From assembly GCA_005887855.1 (NCBI GenBank), contig VBQB01000250.1, forward strand, positions 1-23,797: a DNA stretch of 23,797 bases. The letters run 5' to 3'. Shown here piece after piece: positions 7,283-15,614 of this stretch; position 1 is the first letter of the stretch; each line of letters begins with the position of its first letter. The translations under genes were made by a program, and so were the position numbers. The notes beneath the pieces are model-generated. The model saw nothing but the letters and a program-made list of their open reading frames with translations. It had not been told where the DNA came from and did no database searches. This DNA is from Verrucomicrobiota bacterium. Lineage in GTDB: Bacteria; Verrucomicrobiota; Verrucomicrobiae; Chthoniobacterales; UBA10450.

Positions 7283-9067
7283 ATGAAACCAGCTCTTACA
7301 ATCAAAGCGTCCCGCCTGTTTTTCCTGGCGGTTGGTCTCTGTCTGCCCTGCGTGAGTAACTTCGCCTCGCAAACTGCCGATGCCGAATACGAAGCGGTGG
7401 CCGAGGAATACATCAAAGGCTATTTCGCCTCCCATCCGCTCCAAGGCACTGCTCTCGGCCTTCACGAGTACGACGGTAAAATCACTGATTACAGCCGCCT
7501 TGCGCTCGATGCTGAGCTTTCTCGATTACGGCGGTTCGACGATCGATTGACAAAATTTGATCCAAGCAAATTGAGTTCTCGCCAATCGTTTGATCTGAAG
7601 ATTCTGCAAACGGCGATCAAGAAGGAACTCTTTCAAATCCAGGACATGTCGGTCTTCGAGCGCAACCCCATGGTCTACGCGCGCGCAGCCGATGTGAACG
7701 TTTACGTGCAAAGGAATTTTGCGCCCCTGGAAGATCGCGTTCGCAGCCTTACCGCGATCGAATCTCAAGTTCCAAACATCCTTATCGCCGCACGAACGAA
7801 CCTCAATGACGTGCTTCCCAAACCCTATGTCGAACTTGCCATTCAGATCGCGAAAGGTTCGTCGGATTTTCTAAAGAAGAACCTCGTCGAGGCGATCGCA
7901 GCGCTGAAGGACGAACGGATTCGCGCTGAATTTCTGGATTCCAATCGCAAAGCGGCCAACGCGCTCGCCGATTACGCGGCTTGGCTGGAACGCGAGAAAC
8001 TCCCCAAAGCCTCGTCAGATTTTGCTCTCGGCGAAGAAAAATATAGGCGATTGCTGGCGCAAACGGAACTTGTCGATCTTCCGCCGGACAAAATTCTCGA
8101 GATCGGCATGGAGCAACTAAAGGCGGAGCAGGAAGCGTTTGCCGATGCCGCGAAAAAAATCGATCCAAACAAGCCCGCCATCGAAGTTTTCAAGCAAATC
8201 CAGAGCGAACATCCGACGCCGGAAAATCTAATTCTCGACGTAGGCAAAGATCTCGACAAAATTCGAAAATACGTCTCGAGCCATCATTTAGTGACAATTC
8301 CGTCGGACGTTCGCCCCCGGGTCAAAGAAACACCGCAATATAGCCGGGCCACCTCCTTTGCCTCGATGGACACGCCGGGTCCATTCGAGAGGCGCGCGAC
8401 TGAGGCCTATTACTATGTCACGCCAACAGAGAGCGACTGGCCGGAGAAACAAAAAGAAGAATGGCTCACCGCCTTCAATTATTACACTTCGGACATCGTT
8501 TCCATTCACGAAGCGTATCCCGGCCATTACGTGCAATTTTTGCGCTTGAACGCGTCGCCCGCGAGTAGAGTCGAAAAAATTTTCGGCAGCTATGCGTTTG
8601 TCGAAGGCTGGGCGCACTACTGCGAGAAAATGATGATTGACGAAGGCTACGGCACCGCCGGCGGCACGACTCCAACCGAGGAGGATACGAAGCGCGCGGC
8701 CAAATATCGAATGGCTCAGGCCGATGAGGCCCTGCTCCGCTTATGCCGCTTGTGCGTCTCGATCAAGATGCACACCCAGAATATGTCCATCGACGAGGCA
8801 ACCAAGTTTTTTCAGGAGAACTGTTACTACGAGGAAAAACCGGCCCGCTCCGAAGCGATGCGTGGCACGTTCGATCCCGGATACCTCAATTACACGCTTG
8901 GCAAATTGCAGATTCTGAAACTGCGCGACGATTACAAAGCGCAACAGGGCGACGAATTCTCATTACAAAAGTTCCACAACGAACTCCTCAATCACGGCAT
9001 GCCGGCCGTTCGTCTCCTCCGCGAGATCATGCTCAAAGACCAGAGCAAGTGGGGCGAAGTACTGTAA
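7283..9067 (+). CDS. Secreted DUF885 family protein, zinc-metallopeptidase-like
   Basis: The 594-residue product starts with a signal peptide (residues 1-29, core LFFLAVGLCLPCVS). The mature protein has the DUF885 layout: a long helical N-terminal part (AEEYIKGYFASHPLQGTALGLHEYD, split over 40-64) and a C-terminal half with HEAYPGH (409-415, HExxxGH zinc-type motif), EGWAHYCEKMM (441-451) and FDPGYLNYTLGK near the end. These histidines and glutamates resemble gluzincin-type metal sites. Family members are thought to be peptidases or hydrolases, but the substrate is not established. Length is normal for the family. It is divergent from ctpA with a 71-bp gap and convergent with the SDR gene. 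Confidence 0.88.
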   Translation: MKPALTIKASRLFFLAVGLCLPCVSNFASQTADAEYEAVAEEYIKGYFASHPLQGTALGLHEYDGKITDYSRLALDAELSRLRRFDDRLTKFDPSKLSSRQSFDLKILQTAIKKELFQIQDMSVFERNPMVYARAADVNVYVQRNFAPLEDRVRSLTAIESQVPNILIAARTNLNDVLPKPYVELAIQIAKGSSDFLKKNLVEAIAALKDERIRAEFLDSNRKAANALADYAAWLEREKLPKASSDFALGEEKYRRLLAQTELVDLPPDKILEIGMEQLKAEQEAFADAAKKIDPNKPAIEVFKQIQSEHPTPENLILDVGKDLDKIRKYVSSHHLVTIPSDVRPRVKETPQYSRATSFASMDTPGPFERRATEAYYYVTPTESDWPEKQKEEWLTAFNYYTSDIVSIHEAYPGHYVQFLRLNASPASRVEKIFGSYAFVEGWAHYCEKMMIDEGYGTAGGTTPTEEDTKRAAKYRMAQADEALLRLCRLCVSIKMHTQNMSIDEATKFFQENCYYEEKPARSEAMRGTFDPGYLNYTLGKLQILKLRDDYKAQQGDEFSLQKFHNELLNHGMPAVRLLREIMLKDQSKWGEVL

Positions 9068-9105
9068 ACTCTCACTCTTGCTCCTGCTCGTGCCCGTGAT
9101 CGGGC
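9068..9105. terminator. Weak stem-loop in convergent gap, with GAGCAN hexamer run
   Basis: GCCCG (9092-9096), loop TGAT, CGGGC (9101-9105) followed by only two T on the plus strand. It stands 25 bp after the DUF885 stop and before the SDR stop. The stem is short and lacks a T tract, so termination is only a suggestion. Just left of it, the complement reads as GAGCAN-type hexamers (GAGCAG, GAGCAA, GAGTGA), like the repeat near base 110. Confidence 0.3.
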
Positions 9106-9111
9106 TTCGCC

Positions 9112-9804
9112 TCACCACGGAATCTCCTTTCGGTCACGCAAGAATTTGCCGGTAAGGTTCTGCGGCGCATCGGTGGCGAGCCAGACGATCGTGTCCGCGC
9201 CTTCTTCGACTGACCGCGTTGCATTCCGTCCGCCAAGATCGGTGCGTACCCAACCAGGACAAACCGAATTCACGGCGGCCTTCGGCAACGCCACCGCGAG
9301 CTGCGACGTAACGCCGTTCAGCGCCGTCTTCGAGATGCAGTAAGCCGGCGCCCAGCCATCGGCGCCACCAGTTAACTGCCCGCCGCCACTCGAGATATTG
9401 ATCACGCGCGGGGCTTTGCTTTTCGCGGGCAAAGGTGCGAATGCGCGCGTCACGCGTAGAGCACCGAGCGTGTTCGTCTCAAAGGTCTTTCGTAATAGCT
9501 CATCGCTGATCTCCAAAATCGCAGTGTCCCCATCCTCGATGAATCCAGCGTTGTTTACCAAGATATCGACATGATCTGCAATTTTAGAGAACTCACGCGC
9601 GGCGGCAGTTACGCTGGCATTATCGGCGACGTCGATTTGAAGGAATGTTGCCTTTCCGCCGCTCTTCGCGATCGCTTCGACTACCGCACGCCCAGCACCG
9701 GCATTTCGGGCACCGACAAAGACGTGAAACGCCCGGATCGCGAGTCGACGTGCAACTTCCTGGCCGATGCCTCTGTTGGCTCCGGTGACCAACGCTGTCT
9801 TCAT
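9112..9804 (-). CDS. Short-chain dehydrogenase/reductase
   Basis: An NAD(P)-dependent classical SDR oxidoreductase of 230 residues, probably cytoplasmic. It has the cofactor motif TGANRGIG (7-14), the DVAD stretch (58-61), NNAG (84-87), the catalytic Ser in NISSGGG (about 138), the YCISK pair (Y155 and K159) and PGWVRTDLGG after it. The Arg at the end of the first beta strand region (GARN, 31-34) favours NADP, as in carbonyl-reductase-like members. The substrate cannot be predicted. It begins 24 bp after the rmuC stop on the same strand, so the two are probably one transcription unit, though the pairing does not suggest a shared pathway. Confidence 0.9.
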   Translation of the reverse strand: MKTALVTGANRGIGQEVARRLAIRAFHVFVGARNAGAGRAVVEAIAKSGGKATFLQIDVADNASVTAAAREFSKIADHVDILVNNAGFIEDGDTAILEISDELLRKTFETNTLGALRVTRAFAPLPAKSKAPRVINISSGGGQLTGGADGWAPAYCISKTALNGVTSQLAVALPKAAVNSVCPGWVRTDLGGRNATRSVEEGADTIVWLATDAPQNLTGKFLRDRKEIPW

Positions 9805-9828
9805 GTGCGGCCGTTCCGAGCCGGTGAT

Positions 9829-11046
9829 CTAGTCACCATCTTCCTGATCCTGGCTCGATAACAGATTGTTCAACAATGGCTGCGGGTTCGATGGTAATTC
9901 CTCGACATCGCGAAGCTTCTTCGTGATGGCACGCGAACGGACCGCCACGTTATCCACCTGTCGGGCAGCTTGATCGAGCTTGTCCTTCACCGCCGATAAC
10001 GCTTCCCCGAATTTCCCGAACTCAGTTTTGACACCCGCGAGCAGATTCCAGACTTCGCTTGAACGCTTTTGGATCGCCAGTGTGCGAAAACCCATTTGTA
10101 AACTGTTCAGCAACGCCGCAAGCGTGGTCGGACCGGCAAAGACGACGCGGCAGTCGCGCTGCACTTGCTCCACCAGACCAACGCGTCGGATGGCCTCGGC
10201 ATACAGTCCTTCGGTCGGCAGAAACATAAGAGCGAAATCCGTCGTTCGCGGCGGATTGATATACTTCTGGCAAATATCTTTGGCGCTGCGCTTCAACTGC
10301 GTTTCGAGGCTCTTGATCGCCTCGTCAATTGCCGTCATATCGCCTTTCTCCTGCGCCGCAATGAGACGGTAGTAATCTTCTGTCGGAAATTTTGCGTCGA
10401 TTGGCAACCAGACCGGCGCGCCGTTTTCATCGCCCGGCAACTTGATCGCGAATTCGACGTGGTCGCTGGCCTCTTCGCGTGTCTTCACGTTTCGCGCGAA
10501 TTGCTCCGGTGTGAGTAGCTGTTCAAGCAGCGTCCCAAGCTGTACTTCGCCCCAGCCGCCGCGCGTTTTCACATTGGTGAGGACTTTTTGCAATCCGCCC
10601 ACGTCGCTCGCGAGTTGCTGCATCGCGCCCAGTCCTTGATGAACTTGCTCAAGTCTGTCGCTCACGAGTTTAAACGATTCGCCCAGCCGTTTTTCCAGTG
10701 TGCCTTGTAATTTCTCGTCAACCGTCTCTCGCATTTTGTCGATCTGCTTCGAGTTGTCATCCTGCAATTGCTTGAGGCGAAGATCGACAATCGAACGCAC
10801 GCCCTCGAGAGATTTGCTCAGCTCTTCGCGTTGCGCCTTCGCCGCATTAGTACTTTCTTCGCGCCCGCGCGACATCTCTTCGCGGATGATTCGTTCGCCA
10901 CGCTCCTGCGCGCGATCGAGTATTTCGAGCCGCTTCACCAGCTCGGATTCGACGCCTCTACTTTTTCGTGGAATCAGCAGAAAAATGAGCGCCGCAAACA
11001 AGCCGCCGCCAAGCACGCCAAAGATGACATAAACAAGCGGACTCAC
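9829..11046 (-). CDS. rmuC: DNA recombination protein RmuC homologue
   Basis: RmuC is a membrane-anchored, nuclease-fold protein that limits inversion between short inverted repeats in Escherichia coli. The 405-residue product has one N-terminal transmembrane helix (about residues 4-26), a long charged coiled coil (about 30-150, with repeated E/K/R/Q heptads) and the RmuC domain with the typical TRGGWGEVQLGTLLEQ, LPIDAKFPTEDYYRL and YINPPRTTDFALMFLPTEGLYAEA segments. The start is a GTG (MSPLVYV). It is upstream of the SDR gene and probably co-transcribed. A role in restraining inverted-repeat rearrangement is of interest in a genome so rich in short palindromes, but no link is shown. Confidence 0.93.
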   Translation of the reverse strand: MSPLVYVIFGVLGGGLFAALIFLLIPRKSRGVESELVKRLEILDRAQERGERIIREEMSRGREESTNAAKAQREELSKSLEGVRSIVDLRLKQLQDDNSKQIDKMRETVDEKLQGTLEKRLGESFKLVSDRLEQVHQGLGAMQQLASDVGGLQKVLTNVKTRGGWGEVQLGTLLEQLLTPEQFARNVKTREEASDHVEFAIKLPGDENGAPVWLPIDAKFPTEDYYRLIAAQEKGDMTAIDEAIKSLETQLKRSAKDICQKYINPPRTTDFALMFLPTEGLYAEAIRRVGLVEQVQRDCRVVFAGPTTLAALLNSLQMGFRTLAIQKRSSEVWNLLAGVKTEFGKFGEALSAVKDKLDQAARQVDNVAVRSRAITKKLRDVEELPSNPQPLLNNLLSSQDQEDGD

Positions 11047-11088
11047 TCTTGGTGATTAAACGATGCCCCGCGGAATTCAACTCTAGAG

Positions 11089-11134
11089 GCAGGCGTGTCG
11101 CCTGCGTTTACGAAAAGCAGCCGGCACGGCTGCC
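11089..11134. repeat. Double triloop palindrome, copy C
   Basis: GCAGGCG-tgt-CGCCTGC (11089-11105) and GCAGCCG-gca-CGGCTGC (11117-11133), both perfect 7-bp stems with three-base loops, followed by CACTACA. The pair lies between the rmuC start and the 3' end of the TonB receptor gene. Confidence 0.75.
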
Positions 11135-11143
11135 ACTACATCT

Positions 11144-11185
11144 TTGTCATCTCGTGCTATTCGAGGCTCTCGCTTGGAATGACAA
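11144..11185. repeat. GTCAT...ATGAC repeat, 42 bp
   Basis: TTGTCAT (11144-11150) and ATGACAA (11179-11185) form terminal inverted repeats around a CTCG-rich centre. The same boundary pattern and inner GTCATnTCG start are seen at 16628-16663. It lies 6 bp from the TonB receptor stop codon. Confidence 0.55.
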
Positions 11186-11191
11186 GCACTG

Positions 11192-13087
11192 CTAAAACCG
11201 CAATTTCACCCCTCCGTACGCGGCGCGTCCCAGCGCGGGGAAACCGAAAACCTCCGCGTAATGTTCGTTCGTCAAATTGTCGATGCGGCCGAAGACCGAC
11301 AGGTGCGGGTTCACTTCATATTCCGCCGCAATGTTGACGAAACTGTAATCTTCGATGTCGAAATTTGGTCCGCCGAAATTCAATTCTTCGCGCGCGTTTA
11401 CAAACTTTGCTTCCGCTGTGGTGCGGAGTCTTTTGCACCAAAGATATGAGGCCGAAATGTAAACTTCGTTGCGTGGCCGGCGGGCCAAACGCGCGCCTTT
11501 CGGTTGATTAATGTCCGCTGACGAAGTCTTCTCCGCGTCGAGGTAGGCGTAGCTGGCCGTGAAAAGCAGATCGGCGACCGGTTGGGCCCGCAATTCCGCC
11601 TCCAATCCCTGCGTTTCGGCTGCGCCGAGGTTGAACGTGTCGAACAGCCCGTTAAATCCAATCACGTTCGACAAATCGTTGTGAAAATAAGTCGCACCGA
11701 GAGTAACGCGATTCTCCCAGAGTCGTTGCTCGACACCGATGTCCCACCCGAGATTTTTTTCCGGCTGCAATCCAAAATTATTTCCGAAAATCTTGTCCTG
11801 ACTGCTCGGCGGGCTGAATCCGGTCGCGATGCTCGAGTGCAAAGTCGTGTTTGTCTTGTCGATCTTGTAACTACCGGCAAAACGATAGGTCCAGATATCG
11901 CCGAATTGATTGAAGTGATCGAAACGCCCACCCGCGACGAAGATCAGGTTTTCGACCGGCGTCGCAGTCGCTTGCAAGAATCCGGCTGTTTCTTGCGTAT
12001 GATCGCTGACAAAGGTCGGTTGCGGCCCAAAAATTTGCAGAACGAACGGTCGCTCCTGCTCGGCATTGACCCGGCTGTAAAAGAATCCTGAGGTAAGCGT
12101 GAGCCAGGAAGCCGGTCTGAAATCGTTTTGGTAATCGATCGTTGTCCGCTCAAACAACGCACGGGTCGGCCCAATAAACCCATCCTGATTCGGATCATTT
12201 AGCTGCCGCTCATGATCGTAACTGACAATGAGTTTGTGCTCCCACCAGTCGCTTAGCCGAAAATCGATGTGGGGCGCAATGAGCCAGCGTTCCGTCAAAA
12301 AATTGTCCAGCGGTTTCGCATCGAAAATTGTATTCGGATTGCCAGTATCGCTGAGTGAGTACGTAAACAAGCTGCTGATTCGAAATTGTTCGTTCGGCGA
12401 CCAGCCAACATTCGCGATCGCAGCGCTGTTTCGATATTGATTGTTCGGGCGCGCGTTGTCGGTGTCGATCCGGCTGGCGCCAATCGAATAATCAAACTGG
12501 TCGATCTTGCCCTCGCTTTCCAACCATTCGCGAAAGGTGTCGTAGGAACCTCCTTCACCGCTCAGCATAATTGTCGGCGTTCCCTCGCCTTGTTTCGTGA
12601 AGATTTGAATGACGCCGGCAAGCGCCCGTGGCCCATACAAGGTGCTCTGCGGACCGCGCACGACTTCGATCCTGTCGATGTCGTCCGTTACCAGATCGGC
12701 GAAATTAAACGCCCCTTGCAAACCTTGATTAATCGGAACGCCGTCGAGCAATACCTGCGTATGCTCGCTGCGTAATCCACGCGTAAAAACCGATGTCAAT
12801 TGCCCAGCGGTGCCGGTTTGCACAATGGACAATCCAGGAACTTCACGCAGTGCGTCACTCACGCGCTGAATTTGTTTTTGTTCAAAATCTTCTGACGTGA
12901 TCACGCTCACACTCGCCGGCGATTGATCGAGGGGAATATCAAAGCGTGTTGCAGACACGATGACTTCCTCCGCCTGGCCTTCGACCGGCGAGGCAGTAGG
13001 CGATGGTTCCTGCGCGCGGCTGATCAGTGGCGCAACCGATAACCAAATCCCGGCGAGCCAAAGCCCGCGGCCATTTTGTTTCCACAT
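11192..13087 (-). CDS. btuB: TonB-dependent outer-membrane cobalamin receptor (BtuB-type)
   Basis: An outer-membrane barrel that takes up a large ligand using TonB energy. With the start at 13087 the product is 631 residues: signal peptide (about 1-25, LWLAGIWLSVAPLISRA), TonB box EEVIVSATR, plug domain (about 40-155, with TSEDFEQKQIQRVSDALREV, VFTRGLRSEHTQVLLDGVPI and IEVVRGPQSTLYG) and a 22-strand barrel ending in KLRF with the terminal Phe. The reading frame stays open 60 codons further upstream, but that part is the riboswitch; the ATG at 13087 has GGAGG ten bases before it and opens a proper signal peptide. The cobalamin riboswitch in the leader identifies the ligand as vitamin B12 or a related corrinoid. 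No btuCDF is in the window. Confidence 0.9.
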   Translation of the reverse strand: MWKQNGRGLWLAGIWLSVAPLISRAQEPSPTASPVEGQAEEVIVSATRFDIPLDQSPASVSVITSEDFEQKQIQRVSDALREVPGLSIVQTGTAGQLTSVFTRGLRSEHTQVLLDGVPINQGLQGAFNFADLVTDDIDRIEVVRGPQSTLYGPRALAGVIQIFTKQGEGTPTIMLSGEGGSYDTFREWLESEGKIDQFDYSIGASRIDTDNARPNNQYRNSAAIANVGWSPNEQFRISSLFTYSLSDTGNPNTIFDAKPLDNFLTERWLIAPHIDFRLSDWWEHKLIVSYDHERQLNDPNQDGFIGPTRALFERTTIDYQNDFRPASWLTLTSGFFYSRVNAEQERPFVLQIFGPQPTFVSDHTQETAGFLQATATPVENLIFVAGGRFDHFNQFGDIWTYRFAGSYKIDKTNTTLHSSIATGFSPPSSQDKIFGNNFGLQPEKNLGWDIGVEQRLWENRVTLGATYFHNDLSNVIGFNGLFDTFNLGAAETQGLEAELRAQPVADLLFTASYAYLDAEKTSSADINQPKGARLARRPRNEVYISASYLWCKRLRTTAEAKFVNAREELNFGGPNFDIEDYSFVNIAAEYEVNPHLSVFGRIDNLTNEHYAEVFGFPALGRAAYGGVKLRF

Positions 13088-13097
13088 AACAAGTTTT

Positions 13098-13102
13098 CCT
13101 CC
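13098..13102 (-). promoter_or_regulatory. Ribosome binding site deciding the btuB start
   Basis: GGAGG on the minus strand, ten bases before the ATG at 13087. It supports the short start rather than the reading frame that runs back through the riboswitch. Confidence 0.65.
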
Positions 13103-13211
13103 ATTTTTTTGAGAGGCGGACTTGTTTGGCGGAGCCGCATGGTCCACGACTCTCATTCTTCTTTTTGCGAAGAAGTTTTTTCGCGCACCGCACACGCGGG
13201 CACGAATGAGG

Positions 13212-13400
13212 TAGACCGGGCAAATATTCTGGCTCCTGGCTTCTGGTCCGGCAGCCGCCGGACGCACCTTCTTCCCGCCTTCACCGTCCGCGATTGCGAA
13301 ACGATTGGCCCATTGGGAAGTTGTATCCAGTTACAGCAGCGCAACTGCTCCCGATTCACACGAGATTTCTTGCGCCGATCCACTTTTTCAAGCTCGCAAA
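13212..13400 (-). promoter_or_regulatory. Cobalamin riboswitch upstream of btuB
   Basis: The minus strand shows the conserved core in order: CGTGTGAATCGGGAGC (13347-13362), AGCAG-ttgcg-CTGCT followed by GTAAC (about 13329-13350), GGGCCAATCG (a GCCACTG-like segment, about 13303-13312), GGCGGGAAG (about 13271-13279), a perfect GTCCGGC-ggct-GCCGGAC stem (about 13247-13264), and the B12 box GGAGCCAGAATATTTGCC (13219-13236). Order and spacing match the cobalamin family. It ends about 110 bp before the btuB ribosome binding site, so control by transcription or translation is possible; corrinoid binding would lower expression. The 5' and 3' limits are approximate. The rest of 13088-13477 shows no gene. 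Confidence 0.88.
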
Positions 13401-13477
13401 GAACTAAATCGAGAAGTAGCGGCTTGCGCTCAGCGCTTCAAGATTTATTTAATCAATTCCATCACCAATTTTATCCT

Positions 13478-14419
13478 GTGCCCTCGAGTGCTTCTTCTCT
13501 CAACTTGCTTGTCACCGGCGGAGCTGGCTTCATCGGCTCCAATCTCACGCTCGCCCTGCAGGAGAAATTTACGAACGCGCGCCTGACCGTGATCGATGAT
13601 TTTCGCTCCGGCGACTTCAAGAATCTTCGTGGATACCGAGGCGATTTTATCGCCAAGAATCTGGCGACGCTCGATTGGCGCGAGCAATTCGGCGACGAAA
13701 AATTCGACGCGATTTTTCATCTCGCGTCGATCACCGACACAACCAACCACGACCAGTTCGAGCAAGTTCATGAGAACGTGGAAAGTTTTCGACGGATTTT
13801 GAACTTTGCGCGGCCAACTAAGACCCGGATCATCTACGCCTCCTCAGCATCGACATACGGTGCTGCCACAAAGGCCAGCATGGAGTCAAACGGCGCCGCG
13901 CCGGCGAACATTTACTCGTTTTCAAAAGCAATCATGGACAATATCGCCGCGCGCGAAGCGAACGACTCGCCTGACTGGATCATCATCGGGCTGCGTTACT
14001 TCAACGTTTACGGCCCCCGCGAAGCGCACAAAGGTGTCCCGGCGAGCATGATTTATCATCTCTCGAAACAGATGAAAGCGGGACAGCGCCCGCGAATTTT
14101 CAAGCACGGCGAGCAAAAGCGCGACTTCGTTTATGTGAAGGATATCGTCGAGGGAAGCATTCTGGCGCTCGAGGCGTCGGAAAGCGGTATTTACAATCTC
14201 GGCTGCGGCCAGGCGCGCTCATTTAACGAGCTTGTCGATATTTTAAACAAATGCCTCGGCACAAAATTACCGGCCGATTACATCGATAATCCCCACGCCC
14301 ATTATCAAAATTTCACGGAGGCGGACTTGAATAAAGTTCGTAGTGCGCTCGGTTACGCACCGCAATTCTCGCTCGAAGCTGGGGTGGAAGATTACATGCG
14401 TTGGTTATACGGAAGTTAG
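13478..14419 (+). CDS. hldD: ADP-L-glycero-D-manno-heptose 6-epimerase
   Basis: The enzyme makes ADP-L-glycero-D-manno-heptose for the inner core of lipopolysaccharide. From the GTG at 13478 the product has 313 residues, the size of RfaD/HldD. It has the NAD(P) motif GGAGFIG (14-20), IDDFRSG (39-45), catalytic Ser in SSAS (122-125), YSFSK (Y146, K150), RYFNVYGPREAHKG, RDFVYVKD and the HldD-type ending HYQNFTEADLNKVR. The frame is open for 134 further codons upstream, but that stretch is antisense to the riboswitch and shows no domain. There is no clear ribosome binding site; TTG at 13505 is an alternative start. A weak promoter (TTGCGC 13424, TTTAAT 13448, spacing 18) would leave a short leader. 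The stop codon lies inside an inverted repeat. Confidence 0.87.
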   Translation: MPSSASSLNLLVTGGAGFIGSNLTLALQEKFTNARLTVIDDFRSGDFKNLRGYRGDFIAKNLATLDWREQFGDEKFDAIFHLASITDTTNHDQFEQVHENVESFRRILNFARPTKTRIIYASSASTYGAATKASMESNGAAPANIYSFSKAIMDNIAAREANDSPDWIIIGLRYFNVYGPREAHKGVPASMIYHLSKQMKAGQRPRIFKHGEQKRDFVYVKDIVEGSILALEASESGIYNLGCGQARSFNELVDILNKCLGTKLPADYIDNPHAHYQNFTEADLNKVRSALGYAPQFSLEAGVEDYMRWLYGS

Positions 14420-14534
14420 GCTTCCAGCCTGACTCGGTAAGCGGGCATCCTGCCCGCTTCCGGGTTTGCATCTTCGTACCATTTCGGCAGGCTTGAAGCC
14501 TGCCAGTCTAGACAGGCCTGGAAGCCTAACTTCC
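14411..14534. repeat. 124-bp inverted-repeat element with internal triloop hairpins, copy G
   Basis: The ends are GGAAGTTAGGCTTCCAGCCTG (14411-14431, quoted in parts: GGAAGTTAGG then CTTCCAGCCTG) and its complement at 14513-14534, perfect over 17 bases and then differing by one inserted C. Inside are AAGCGGGCA-tcc-TGCCCGCTT (14439-14459) and GGCAGGCT-tga-AGCCTGCC (14486-14504); the left end itself folds as AGGCT-tcc-AGCCT. It contains the TAG stop of hldD (14417-14419) and ends 6 bp before the next start codon. Confidence 0.85.
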
Positions 14535-14540
14535 AAAAAC

Positions 14541-15605
14541 ATGAAACCAAAAAAAACCGATCTTCTGGTTGAAGTTGTCGAACACATCGACATTAAACAG
14601 CACAACGTCGTACCGCTCGTCGACGCGATGAGTAAAATGGCGTTCACGGCGCGCGATCTCGGCCGCGCCGCACAGATCTACCACGCCATGCTCCGCGATG
14701 AAGATTGCGCAATCATTCTCTGTCTCGCCGGCTCCATTTTTTCCGCAGGGCTAAAACAGGTTGTTGTCGATCTAGTCCGGCACAACATGGTGGACGCGAT
14801 CGTTTCCACAGGCGCGATCATTGTCGATCAGGACTTTTTCGAGGCGCTCGGCTTCAGGCATTACAAAGGCGAGATCAATATGGACGACGACGTGCTGCGG
14901 CGGCTCGCGATCGATCGCATTTACGACACATACATCGACGAAGATGAGTTACGCATTTGCGATAGCACATGCGCCGAGATCGCCGACAAACTCGAACCGC
15001 GGCCGTATTCGTCGCGGGAGTTTATTAGCGAAATGGGTCGGCATTTAAAGGAGAACGCAAAGATTCGCGACTCAGTTATGCTTGCCGCCTTTGAAAACAA
15101 TGTACCGATTTTTGTGCCGGCTTTTAGCGATTGCAGCGCCGGCTTCGGATTAATTCATCATCAATGGCATCATCCGGATCGACACATGAGTATCGATTCG
15201 GCGAAAGATTTTCTCGAGCTCACAAAAATCAAAATTGGATCGAAGCAGAGCGGATTGCTCATGATTGGCGGCGGCGTGCCGAAAAATTTCGCGCAAGATA
15301 CCGTCGTCGCGGCTGACTACCTCGGCTTCGACATCGGCATGCACAAATACGCGGTGCAAATCACCGTGGCCGATGTGCGCGACGGTGCGCTCAGTGGATC
15401 GACATTAAAAGAAGCAAACTCGTGGGGCAAAGTCGATCAAGGTGCGGAGCAGATGGTTTACGCGGAAGCGACGCTGGCCCTCCCGCTTATCGCCGGTTAC
15501 GCGTATCACAAGGGGAATTGGAAGAATCGTCGGGCGCGCAATTACGCGAAACTGTTTGATGAACCAGCGACGGCTAAGGCGGAGGAGCCCGCTGCGGTTG
15601 GTTAG
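14541..15605 (+). CDS. Deoxyhypusine-synthase-like protein
   Basis: Member of the DHS/homospermidine-synthase fold, NAD-dependent enzymes that move the aminobutyl group of spermidine via a lysine imine. From the ATG at 14541 the product has 354 residues. Visible are LAGSIFSAGLKQVVVDLVR (63-80, NAD-binding loop), STGAIIVDQDFFEALG (89-104), VPIFVPAFSDCSAGFG (188-203), IGGGVPKN (242-249) and SWGKV (294-298), whose K297 matches the catalytic lysine of human DHS. Bacteria lack eIF5A, so the acceptor is not hypusine precursor protein; a polyamine such as putrescine is possible. The frame is open 25 codons further upstream, but that part is repeat G. No ribosome binding site is visible. It follows hldD by 121 bp on the same strand. 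Confidence 0.85.
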   Translation: MKPKKTDLLVEVVEHIDIKQHNVVPLVDAMSKMAFTARDLGRAAQIYHAMLRDEDCAIILCLAGSIFSAGLKQVVVDLVRHNMVDAIVSTGAIIVDQDFFEALGFRHYKGEINMDDDVLRRLAIDRIYDTYIDEDELRICDSTCAEIADKLEPRPYSSREFISEMGRHLKENAKIRDSVMLAAFENNVPIFVPAFSDCSAGFGLIHHQWHHPDRHMSIDSAKDFLELTKIKIGSKQSGLLMIGGGVPKNFAQDTVVAADYLGFDIGMHKYAVQITVADVRDGALSGSTLKEANSWGKVDQGAEQMVYAEATLALPLIAGYAYHKGNWKNRRARNYAKLFDEPATAKAEEPAAVG

Positions 15606-15614
15606 CCAGCCACG

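Noticed and set aside
13088..13267. Sixty-residue N-terminal extension of the TonB receptor
   Set aside because: It translates the 3' end of the riboswitch; a signal peptide and ribosome binding site support the start at 13087.
13076..13477. N-terminal extension of hldD
   Set aside because: The frame is open but runs antisense through the cobalamin riboswitch and the btuB start; the conserved protein begins just before LLVTGGAGFIG.
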